From an uncultured Acidaminococcus sp. (GTDB taxonomy: Bacteria; Bacillota; Negativicutes; Acidaminococcales; Acidaminococcaceae), in assembly GCA_902796945.1 (NCBI GenBank), contig CADBQR010000040.1:1-36456 (forward strand): a DNA stretch of 36,456 nt, written 5' to 3'. The position numbers were made by a program, and so were the translations under genes. Numbering within the stretch: the first letter of the stretch is position 1; each line of letters opens with the position of its first letter. Positions 7,194 through 14,189 of this stretch are shown piece by piece. A model generated the notes under the pieces. It was given only the letters and a program-made list of their open reading frames with translations. It searched no databases and had not been told where the DNA came from.

Positions 7194-7967
7194 TTATCCT
7201 TTCTGCTGGGACGCTTGCCAGTACAGCACGGCTTTCTTCAGGTCCTTTGTCAATGCGGCCATGGCCTTTGTCAGATCCTTTTCAAAGGCTGTGGCGCTGA
7301 TGGTCAGGGCCAGACGCCCATCCGAATCATAAATGGGGACGGCCACGCTGCCCACGTCGTTGGCGTATTCTTCCTCTTCCGTGGCGTAGCCGTTGCGTTC
7401 GACCCGCCTGAGTTCCCTGATAAGCTCTTCCTTGGATTTCAGGGAGTTTTCCGTAAAGATCTTGAATTGGATGTCTGTCAGGGCAGCTTCCCCTTTTCGC
7501 CGGTATTCATCGAGGAGCAGCAGTTTGCCGGAACTGGTGGCATGCTTGGGCAGGCTGGTGAATTCGGACAGGACAATATAGTATCCCCGGTTGGTGGGGT
7601 AGGCACAGTAAATACTGAATACCTGGTTCATGTTGACGAGCTGCAGGCTGGAGGCAAAATGATACCGCTCCGCGATGCCATCGACAATGGGCTTGAAGAG
7701 GGTCACATAGCCGTCAATATTGTTGCGGATCATTTCGGACTTACCGAGAAAGTACATGCCCAGGGAGTAGGTCATGGTTTCCGGGTCGCGGATGAGCAGG
7801 TTGTTTGCCATCAGCGTGTTGACAATTCCCCGTGTCGTGTTGATGTTCAGTCCTGTTTTCTCACTGATTTCAGCCAGTGTCAGGGCGGGGCGGACGCTTT
7901 CAAAGCAGTCCAGGATATCAATCGCCCTCTGGACGGATTGAATGGGTTTGAACTTGGGAATTTTCAT
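7194..7967 (-). CDS. IclR-family transcriptional regulator
   Basis: This 257-residue regulator has an N-terminal winged helix (SVQRAIDILDCFE, then TLAEISEKTGLNINTTRGIVNTL, residues 10-55) and the C-terminal IclR effector domain (residues about 80-250). The effector domain has SLPKHATSSGKLLL and GYATEEEEYANDVGSVAVPIYDSDG, which is very close to the family pattern. I chose ATG 7967 because AAAGGACAATTT precedes it; the open frame runs 66 bases further without a better site. It lies first in an operon with the M20 hydrolase and is divergent from the Nramp-like permease operon. The near-perfect palindrome at 8048-8078 in the shared gap is the obvious operator. IclR proteins usually sense a small acid or a pathway metabolite, so this one probably controls both arms of the cluster. 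Confidence 0.92.
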   Translation of the reverse strand: MKIPKFKPIQSVQRAIDILDCFESVRPALTLAEISEKTGLNINTTRGIVNTLMANNLLIRDPETMTYSLGMYFLGKSEMIRNNIDGYVTLFKPIVDGIAERYHFASSLQLVNMNQVFSIYCAYPTNRGYYIVLSEFTSLPKHATSSGKLLLLDEYRRKGEAALTDIQFKIFTENSLKSKEELIRELRRVERNGYATEEEEYANDVGSVAVPIYDSDGRLALTISATAFEKDLTKAMAALTKDLKKAVLYWQASQQKG

Positions 7968-8026
7968 AAATTGTCCTTTCTGTAATGACAGATGTTCATA
8001 ATCTATCGTAAAATAAAATATTTTTC

Positions 8027-8055
8027 TTGACAAATATTCATGGTATTGTTATAAC
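8027..8055 (+). promoter_or_regulatory. Promoter of the Nramp-like / ureohydrolase operon
   Basis: TTGACA (8027-8032), 17 bases, TATAAC (8050-8055). The -10 box lies inside the left arm of the palindrome described in the next entry, so the operator would block it. Confidence 0.7.
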
Positions 8056-8078
8056 TATCGTATCAACGATATTATAAC
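8048..8078. promoter_or_regulatory. Palindromic operator, probably for the IclR regulator
   Basis: GTTATAACTATCGT (8048-8061), the spacer ATCA, then ACGATATTATAAC (8066-8078). The inner TATCGT/ACGATA arms are perfect and the outer GTTATAA/TTATAAC arms are perfect apart from one extra base on the left. A further single TATCGT occurs at 8004-8009. Position over the -10 box and beside the iclR gene suggests repression. Confidence 0.65.
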
Positions 8079-8154
8079 ATAAAAAACGACAATGTAACAA
8101 CTTAAAACCGAATCCTACCAGAAAATGCCAAAGAACCAAAGGGGGAGAGTTACA

Positions 8155-9393
8155 ATGTCAGAAGTAGAAAAGAAGGCGGAGAGACAGTTTACGTGGGGTG
8201 AGAAGCTTCGTTCCCTGGGACCGGGCTTCCTGATTGTCGGTTCTTTCATTGGACCGGGCACGGTAACCAGTTCGACCAAGGCCGGTGCTGAATACGGCTT
8301 CATGCTGTTCTGGTGCGTCATTTTCTCGGTCATCGCTGTTATTGTCATGCAGGGCATGTCGGCAAGGCTGGGCATCATTACGCAGATGGGGCTGGCAGAA
8401 AACCTGGTCAAGGATTTCGAGGACCGTCCGATGCTGCGAAACCTGCTGTGCGGGCTGGTCGCTGTGGCTATTACCATCGGCGGCTTTGCTTATATGAGTG
8501 GCGACCTGACAGGGACGGCAATCGGCATCAGTGCCCTGACGGGTATTTCGACCCGCGTCATTGCTCCTATTTGGGGCTTCTGCATTCTGTTGATCCTGAA
8601 CTTCGCCGGTGATGCCGTCAAGTACCTGGAAAAGCTCCTGGGCATCTGCGTCATCATCATGGCCGTTGTTTTCCTGGTAACGATGTTTGCTGTCCGCCCG
8701 AACCTGGGCGAACTCCTGCAAGGCTGCATTCCCCATGTACCGAATGGCGGTCTCATGACCTGCCTTTCCCTGATTGGGACGACGGTCGTGCCGTATAATT
8801 TCTTCCTCCATGCCGCTTCTGCAAAACGCACCTGGCATTCTCCGGAAGAACTGCCGCTCTGCCGGTTCGGTACCAATATTCCCATGATCATCGGCGGTAT
8901 CGTTACGGGGTCCATCATGGTCACTTCTGCTACGGTTATGCGCGGCATGCCGGTTCGCAATGCCATGGATATGGCCGTTCAGCTGGAACCGACGCTGGGA
9001 CAGTATGCCCAGCCCTTTATGGCTGTCGGTCTGGTAGCAGCCGGTATTTCCAGCGCCGTATGTTCCCCGATGGGCGTGTCCTATGTTCTGGCCGGCCTCT
9101 TCAACTGGAAGACGGACCGCAGCGATAAACGCTACACCATTACGAACTTCCTCGTCCTGATTACGGGCATTATCATTGCCGGCTATGGCTTCAACCCCAT
9201 TGCCCTCATTATGGCAGCACAGGGCGTCAATGGTATCGTGCTTCCTGTCGTCGTCGGTGTGACCATTTACCTGACGAACCATAAGCGTGTCATGGGACCC
9301 TATGTCAACAGCACACTGGAACGGATCCTGGGATTTGCCATTTTCATTATTTCCCTGATCCTTGGCATCAGCAGCGTTATCAGCCTGTTCTGA
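8155..9393 (+). CDS. Nramp-fold (SLC11-like) permease lacking the canonical metal-binding motif
   Basis: This 412-residue membrane protein of about 11 helices clearly has the Nramp/SLC11 layout. LGPGFLIVGSFIGPGT is helix 1, QGMSARLGIITQMGLAENL follows, and GTTVVPYNFFLHAASAKRTW is helix 6. In metal-transporting Nramps helix 1 carries DPGN and helix 6 carries MPHN, and the Asp, Asn and Met bind the metal. Here they read GPGT (residues 33-36) and VPYN, so all three ligands are gone. It therefore probably carries something other than Mn or Fe, perhaps an organic cation or zwitterion. GGGGGAG precedes ATG 8155; a longer in-frame start at 8125 has no site. It is the first gene of an operon with a ureohydrolase and an ATC-hydrolase-like gene. 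The fold is secure; the substrate is open. Confidence 0.85.
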   Translation: MSEVEKKAERQFTWGEKLRSLGPGFLIVGSFIGPGTVTSSTKAGAEYGFMLFWCVIFSVIAVIVMQGMSARLGIITQMGLAENLVKDFEDRPMLRNLLCGLVAVAITIGGFAYMSGDLTGTAIGISALTGISTRVIAPIWGFCILLILNFAGDAVKYLEKLLGICVIIMAVVFLVTMFAVRPNLGELLQGCIPHVPNGGLMTCLSLIGTTVVPYNFFLHAASAKRTWHSPEELPLCRFGTNIPMIIGGIVTGSIMVTSATVMRGMPVRNAMDMAVQLEPTLGQYAQPFMAVGLVAAGISSAVCSPMGVSYVLAGLFNWKTDRSDKRYTITNFLVLITGIIIAGYGFNPIALIMAAQGVNGIVLPVVVGVTIYLTNHKRVMGPYVNSTLERILGFAIFIISLILGISSVISLF

Positions 9394-9401
9394 TGGAAAA
9401 A

Positions 9402-9432
9402 GAAAGCGATGATTCCCTGAATCGTCGCTTTC
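9402..9432 (+). other. Stem-loop between the permease and ureohydrolase genes
   Basis: GAAAGCGATGATTC and GAATCGTCGCTTTC pair over 14 positions with one G-T wobble around CCT. No T-run follows, so it is more likely an intercistronic processing or stability element than a terminator. A separate promoter for the next gene cannot be excluded. Confidence 0.5.
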
Positions 9433-9490
9433 CCTATGGATATCATCTGTCATCAATGAACTTTGTTACATTATAAAGGAGATGTGCGAC

Positions 9491-10477
9491 ATGAAAGAAA
9501 GCAAACCTTGTATCTATGATCCGAATTTCCTGCCCACCAATATCTACAGCGGGGTTCCTTCTTTTCTGAATCTTTCCGTGGTTGAAAAGAAGGAAGAACT
9601 GAAGGACCTTGATGTGGCAATCCTTGGTGTGCCCTGGGAAGGCGGCTGCACCATCGGCGGCTATTCCTCCTGCACGGACGGTCCTAAAGCCATTCGCTCC
9701 GCTTCCATTCGGTATACGGGGTATCTGCCTGACTTTGACCTGGACTGCTTTGATGTCCTGAAAGCCGGCGACTATGGCGACTGCGCTGTCCAAAACGGTA
9801 ACTATGATTTTACTTTTGAACAGATCTGTAAGTGCTATGGCGACATTGTCGACGCCGGAGCGGTTCCCATTGTCTTTGGTGGGGACCATGGCATTGCATA
9901 TCCGCTGATCAGCGAAATGGCCAAACGCCATCCGAAACGTGTCGGTGTACTCCACTTTGATGCCCATCTGGATAACTATTCCCATTTCGGTGACGATGAA
10001 CTGTCCCGCTGCTCTCCTTTCTATCGCCTGTACAACGATCCGAACATGGATCCGACCAAGATTGTTCACATTGGCATCCGCGGGCCCAGAAACCATAAGG
10101 AAGAACGGCAGAATGCCAAGAAATATGGCGCTACCGTCATTCCCTGCATGGAGGTCAAGAAGAATGGCTGGGAAGCAGCCATCAAAAAAGCCATTGCGGT
10201 CGCTTCCAAGGATACGGACGTCATGTACGTTACCATCTGCGCGGACAGCCTGGATGCTGCCTTTATGCCCCAGGGACCTCAGGATATGTGCGGCCTGACC
10301 AGCTTTGAGCTGATGATGATGGTCCATGAAGCCGGTCTGGCAGGGGCTTCTTCCCTGGATTTCGTTGAAATCTATCCGGATACGCTGACCCTGCAGCCAG
10401 CGGCCCATGTCGGATGCTGGGCAGCCCTGTACTTCCTGAATGGCGTTGCAGAACACCGCCTGAAAGCCGGTAAGTAA
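9491..10477 (+). CDS. Arginase/agmatinase-family ureohydrolase with one altered metal ligand
   Basis: This 328-residue protein has the arginase fold, whose members hydrolyse a guanidino or formimino group to urea or formamide using two Mn ions. Metal-site motifs are FGGDHG (H133), HFDAHLD (D157, H159, D161) and SLDFVEIYP near the C-terminus. The third motif is normally SFDIDxLDPAFAPGTGTP. Here it reads TICADSLDAAFMPQGPQ, so the first bridging Asp is Cys250 while D252 remains, and the substrate-loop GTGTP is missing. It may therefore use another metal, have a changed reaction, or be inactive. ATG 9491 is chosen because AAAGGAG lies 9 bases upstream; ATG 9482 is too close to it. The neighbours suggest a guanidino or amidino substrate rather than simple agmatine breakdown. 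Confidence 0.85.
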   Translation: MKESKPCIYDPNFLPTNIYSGVPSFLNLSVVEKKEELKDLDVAILGVPWEGGCTIGGYSSCTDGPKAIRSASIRYTGYLPDFDLDCFDVLKAGDYGDCAVQNGNYDFTFEQICKCYGDIVDAGAVPIVFGGDHGIAYPLISEMAKRHPKRVGVLHFDAHLDNYSHFGDDELSRCSPFYRLYNDPNMDPTKIVHIGIRGPRNHKEERQNAKKYGATVIPCMEVKKNGWEAAIKKAIAVASKDTDVMYVTICADSLDAAFMPQGPQDMCGLTSFELMMMVHEAGLAGASSLDFVEIYPDTLTLQPAAHVGCWAALYFLNGVAEHRLKAGK

Positions 10478-10512
10478 ACCTGGATGGCCGGCGCATAAAA
10501 ACAAAGGGGGGA

Positions 10513-10989
10513 TTGAAAATAAAGCCGCTGAAATTGGAAGAACCTGTTTCCATGTTTGTGCTGTTTGCCCGTTTTTTCTCCATTCTGGCTAAAAACCTGG
10601 AGAAGGAGTTTGGCGAAAAAGGGCTGGCCGTGCTGAAACAGAGCGTCATTGACTGGGGGATTGCCCGTGGCAAGGATATGGCCAACCGGGCCGCCAAAAA
10701 CGGGAATAAGAACGACCTGGAAGCCTACCTGCCCAGTTATGATATGGAACGGAGCGAACTCTTTGGTTACGATACCCAGTATGGCAAGGATGCAATCACT
10801 CAGGATTTTACCCGCTGTGTCTTTGCTGAAACCTGGATGAAAGCCGGCGAGGATAAATATGGACGCATCTACTGTGAAAATATCGACCCGGCCATTGTCA
10901 AAGGGTACAACGATCAGATGGAATGCATCCATGATCACATCATGTATAAGGATGGTCATTGCACCTTCTGTTTCCGTATGAAAAAATAA
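10513..10989 (+). CDS. L-2-amino-thiazoline-4-carboxylate (ATC) hydrolase-like protein
   Basis: This small protein of 158 residues resembles the ATC hydrolase family, known from Pseudomonas, where it opens the thiazoline ring of L-ATC to N-carbamoyl-L-cysteine. The pattern GIARGKDMANRAAKNG, DFTRCVFAETWMKAG, IYCENIDPAIVKGYN and the end KDGHCTFCFRM is typical: a conserved Cys in the middle, a D-x(4)-GYN step and a final GHCTF strand. Most family members are uncharacterised, so substrate assignment is weak. The start is TTG at 10513 right after AAAGGGGGGA; the first ATG (10552) has no ribosome-binding site and would remove conserved-looking residues. It is the last gene of the permease-ureohydrolase operon and is followed by a strong terminator. 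A cyclic amidine substrate would fit its neighbours. Confidence 0.68.
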   Translation: MKIKPLKLEEPVSMFVLFARFFSILAKNLEKEFGEKGLAVLKQSVIDWGIARGKDMANRAAKNGNKNDLEAYLPSYDMERSELFGYDTQYGKDAITQDFTRCVFAETWMKAGEDKYGRIYCENIDPAIVKGYNDQMECIHDHIMYKDGHCTFCFRMKK

Positions 10990-11001
10990 GAAAAGGCACG
11001 C

Positions 11002-11036
11002 AAAGGGGCCGCCGCAGATAATGCGGCGGCCCTTTT
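11002..11036 (+). terminator. Terminator of the permease-ureohydrolase operon
   Basis: GGGCCGCCGCA pairs perfectly with TGCGGCGGCCC around GATAA and is followed by TTTTC; an A-run precedes it. This is a strong rho-independent terminator 13 bases after the stop codon. Confidence 0.9.
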
Positions 11037-11171
11037 CGCGGCTGGCGGACAGGGAATCAGGGACGGTTTGTCTGTCCTATACGGAACCGGTTCCCCCGGT
11101 TGCATAGGACCCGGTCCACCGCTTTCCCATCTTTTTTCCTGACCCTGTCACGTTGCGGAACAGAACGTCCA

Positions 11172-12328
11172 TCATGCAAAAAAGGACTGCCATTGGCAGC
11201 CCTTTTTGGTTTTTAGCTGAGAATTTGTCCGATAGAACCGGGTAATCCTGTCAAAGGGAATGACATCCATTTTGTAGTACAGGTCGGTATGGACCGCTCC
11301 GGGAATGATGACCAGTTCCTTATTGGTCCCCTTCAGTTTCCTGAAGGCGTCCTCACTGAAGTAGCGGGAATGGGCCTTTTCACCATGGATCATGAGTACG
11401 GGCGTTTCAATTTCATCGGCCCGGGCCAGCAGCGGCATATTCATAAAGGCCTGCAGGGAACTGTACGTGGCACCCGTGGTGGAGCCGAAGGAGCGGGGAC
11501 TGTATCCCAGCCGGGTCTGGTAATAGTCGTGGTAATCTTTTACAAACCAGGGCGTATCACCGGTTACTTTTTCCGGTACACCGCCGGTCATTTTATAGGT
11601 GCCGGTCCGGTAATCTTCGGTCCGTTGCTCACTGACGGCCTTGCGGGCAGCCATGCGTTCCTTTTTCAGTGTGGCCTCGTCCTTTTCATAATCAAAATAG
11701 CCGTTGGCAATGACCCGACTCATGTCGTACATCGTGGATGTCACAGTGGCCCTGATCCGGGTGTCATTAGCGGCCGCGTTCAGGGCAAAGCCACCCCAGC
11801 CGCAGATCCCGAGGATGCCAATCTTTTTTGGGTCCACGTTGTCACGGGTGGAAAGGTAATCCACCGCTGCCGAAAAATCCTCCGTGTTGATTCCCGGGGA
11901 AGTGGTATTACGGGGCTGCCCGGCGCTTTCACCGGTAAAGGAAGGGTCAAAGGCCAGGGTCATGAAGCCGCGGGCAGCCAGTTCCTGGGCGTAGCGGCCG
12001 GAAACCTGTTCCTTGACCGCACCATAGGGGCCGGCGATGGCAATGGCAGCATATTGATTCTCCGATTCATTTCTGGGGGTATAGAGATCACCGACCAGGG
12101 TAATACCAAAACGGTTGTGGAAGGTGACTTTTTTATGGACAACCCGGTGGTCTTCCGGAAAGGTCTTATCCCATTTTAGGGAAAGGGAAGCAGGACGGAT
12201 CGTTTCAGTCGGGGCCCTGGCAGGTCCCGGATCCGCCTTTGCAGTCAGCACGGGGATTGTACCCAGCGCCATGAAGGCGCCAGCCATGATTGAAGTCAGG
12301 ACGGCTGTATAAAAGTTGTTTTTTTCAT
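11172..12328 (-). CDS. Exported alpha/beta hydrolase (dienelactone-hydrolase-like), start out of frame by one base
   Basis: The mature protein has the alpha/beta-hydrolase order. KVTFHNRFGITLVGDLYTP comes first, then an oxyanion region, then GILGICGWGGFALNAA (nucleophile turn, with Cys or an altered residue instead of the common Ser), then PVLMIHGEKAHSRYF and IIPGAVHTDLYY with the catalytic His. AGGAGGTGG (12337-12345) precedes an ATG at 12328 that reads MKK but meets a stop 10 codons later. The main frame enters just after the run of seven A's there. With eight A's the two would join as MKKNNFYTAVLTSIMAGAFMALG, a perfect signal peptide. The open main frame extends to 12404 with an unconvincing N-terminus. 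The 3' end also runs through the terminator hairpin. Either the assembly lost a base or the gene is switched off. Confidence 0.75.
11178..11207 (-). terminator. Terminator hairpin inside the 3' end of the alpha/beta hydrolase frame
   Basis: On the minus strand AAAAAGGGCTGCC pairs with GGCAGTCCTTTTTT around a short AAT loop. The coding frame continues through it (KGCQWQSFFA) to a stop at 11172, which is unusual and suggests that the original stop codon was lost. Confidence 0.75.
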
Positions 12329-12454
12329 GTCGATTCCACCTCCTGGGAACAGCATAAAGAAAGGAGGGGAAAATGACAAATACTTCCTTCGTATGCCTGA
12401 CCATGCAGGGAAAGCATGCCTCGTTTCCGGCCCAGGTGGGGGACCGGTCTTTAT

Positions 12455-12484
12455 TTGACGCTTATGGGTAAACCAATATATAAT
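12455..12484 (+). promoter_or_regulatory. Promoter of the ecfA1-ecfA2-ecfT-truA operon
   Basis: TTGACG (12455-12460), 18 bases, TATAAT (12479-12484). A very short leader, about 15 nt, leads to the ribosome-binding site CGGAGGAAATT of ecfA1. Confidence 0.75.
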
Positions 12485-12504
12485 AAAAGTTCACGGAGGA
12501 AATT

Positions 12505-13341
12505 ATGGAACCTATTATAGAAGCCAGGCACCTGTCCCATACCTATGTGGACGGGCAGAATCAGGAAATGACCGCGCTGAAGGACATCAATCTGTCCATC
12601 ATGCCCGGTGAATTTATCGCCATCATCGGCACGAACGGCAGCGGCAAATCAACGCTGGCGCGTCATTTCAATGCACTTTTGACGCCGACGGAGGGAAAAT
12701 GCCTTGTCGGCGGACTGGACACATCGGTGGAAGCCAACTTGTGGCCTGTAAGGCAGACCGTGGGAATGGTATTCCAGAACCCCGATAACCAGATCGTGGC
12801 AGCCATTGTGGAAGAGGATGTGGCTTTCGGGCTGGAAAACATAGGCGTCCCCGGGCCGGAAATCCGCCCCCGCGTGGAGGCAGCCCTGGAAACGGTAGGG
12901 ATGACGGCCTATGCAAAGCACGCTCCCCATCGTCTTTCCGGAGGCCAGAAACAGCGCATTGCCATTGCCGGGGTCCTCGCCCTGGAACCGAAATGCATTG
13001 TCTTTGATGAGCCGACGGCCATGCTTGACCCGAAGGGGCGCAAGGACATCGTTGAGACGGTCCTGAAGCTGAATAAGGAAAAACAGATTACCATCATCTA
13101 TATTACCCACAAGATGGAAGAAGCGATTCTGGCTGACCGGATCATTGCCATGAATCAAGGTCATATTGAAATGGAGGGAACCCCGAAAGAGGTCTTTACC
13201 CAGGTCGATCGGATCCGGAAGCTGGGACTGGAATGTCCCCTGGCAGCGGAAGTCGCCAATGCCCTTCAGAAGGGAGGGCACAAGCTGCCGCCTATTCTTA
13301 CGCATGAGGAGTTGTGTCAGGCATTATGTCCATCGAAGTAG
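12505..13341 (+). CDS. ecfA1: Energy-coupling factor transporter ATPase EcfA1
   Basis: This 278-residue ABC ATPase belongs to the cobalt/vitamin ECF type. It powers vitamin or metal uptake together with EcfA2, EcfT and exchangeable substrate-binding S components. Walker A is GTNGSGKST (residues 36-44), the Q-loop is VFQNPDNQIV, the signature is LSGGQKQR and Walker B is CIVFDEPTAMLDP, with the switch His in YITHKMEE. The C-terminal region with GLECPLAAEVANAL is the usual ECF ATPase tail. The gene heads a four-gene operon and overlaps the start of ecfA2. No S component is beside it, so this is a shared (group II) module; the BioY gene at 26.2 kb is a candidate partner. Confidence 0.95.
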   Translation: MEPIIEARHLSHTYVDGQNQEMTALKDINLSIMPGEFIAIIGTNGSGKSTLARHFNALLTPTEGKCLVGGLDTSVEANLWPVRQTVGMVFQNPDNQIVAAIVEEDVAFGLENIGVPGPEIRPRVEAALETVGMTAYAKHAPHRLSGGQKQRIAIAGVLALEPKCIVFDEPTAMLDPKGRKDIVETVLKLNKEKQITIIYITHKMEEAILADRIIAMNQGHIEMEGTPKEVFTQVDRIRKLGLECPLAAEVANALQKGGHKLPPILTHEELCQALCPSK

Positions 13342-14189
13342 ATCATATCTCCTACACCTATATGGCTCACACCAGCCTCGAAAACAAGGCCCTGGAAGAT
13401 GTGAGCTTTCGTGTGGATAAGGGGGAATTTGTGGCGCTGATTGGCCATACCGGCAGCGGTAAATCAACCCTGGCCGAACACCTGAATGGACTGCTGCATC
13501 CGGATGAGGGCTGTGTCCGTGTGGACGGGGTTGACCTGAAGGGAAAGGACCGGGCAGCCAAAGAGGCCCGCGGCAAGGTGGGGATGGTATTCCAGTACCC
13601 GGAGCATCAGCTGTTTGCCGAAACCATTTATGAGGATATTGCCTTTGGCCCCCGCAATCAGGGAAAGAGCCCGGAGGAGGTCGACGCAGCGGTCCGCAGC
13701 GCAATGGCCTTTGTTGATCTGGATTACGATGTCTTTGCCAGCCGCTCTCCCTTCCAGCTGTCCGGAGGGCAGATGCGCCGCGTCGCCATTGCCGGCGTCG
13801 TGGCCATGGAGCCGGATTATCTGATCATGGATGAGCCCAGTGCCGGTTTGGATCCGGTCAGTCGGGACAATATTTTTTCCCAGCTTATGAAGATCTTCCA
13901 TAAACGGCAGATGGGGGTCATCCTGATCACCCATTCCATGGAAGAAGCTGCCCAATATGCCGACCGCCTGCTGGTCATGAGCGGCGGGAAACTGCATCTG
14001 GACGGACCGGCGCGGGATATTTTCACACACGACCGGGAAACCCTGGAGAAGCTCTCCATGGATGTACCGGAAAGTGTCAAGCTGGCCGATGAACTGCGCC
14101 AGCAGGGACTTTCTCTCAAGGGAACGCCCCTGACCGAGGCCGAACTCATCAGGGCCATTGAACGTGCAAAGGGGTGGAAGGCATGCTGA
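13326..14189 (+). CDS. ecfA2: Energy-coupling factor transporter ATPase EcfA2
   Basis: This is the second ATPase of the ECF module, 287 residues from ATG 13326 (MSIEVDHISYTY). A GTG at 13314 lies only two bases after AGGAG, so it is possible but less likely. Walker A is GHTGSGKST, the Q-loop is VFQYPEHQLFAETIYEDIAFGPRN, a stretch typical of EcfA2, the signature is LSGGQMRR and Walker B is YLIMDEPSAGLDP. The coding region overlaps the end of ecfA1 by 16 bases and its own stop overlaps the ATG of ecfT (ATGCTGA), so the three are translationally coupled. It would form an asymmetric ATPase pair with EcfA1 on the inner face of the cytoplasmic membrane. Confidence 0.95.
   Translation: MSIEVDHISYTYMAHTSLENKALEDVSFRVDKGEFVALIGHTGSGKSTLAEHLNGLLHPDEGCVRVDGVDLKGKDRAAKEARGKVGMVFQYPEHQLFAETIYEDIAFGPRNQGKSPEEVDAAVRSAMAFVDLDYDVFASRSPFQLSGGQMRRVAIAGVVAMEPDYLIMDEPSAGLDPVSRDNIFSQLMKIFHKRQMGVILITHSMEEAAQYADRLLVMSGGKLHLDGPARDIFTHDRETLEKLSMDVPESVKLADELRQQGLSLKGTPLTEAELIRAIERAKGWKAC

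Noticed and set aside
8158-9456. Minus-strand ORF of 432 codons opposite the Nramp-like gene, and the similar one at 9443-10504 opposite the ureohydrolase
   Set aside because: Both are reverse-strand shadows in GC-rich genes, with no recognisable motifs.
12368-12404. ATG 12404 as the start of the alpha/beta hydrolase
   Set aside because: The N-terminus it adds has no signal-peptide form and no ribosome-binding site, whereas a perfect site and signal peptide begin at 12328 in a frame one base away.
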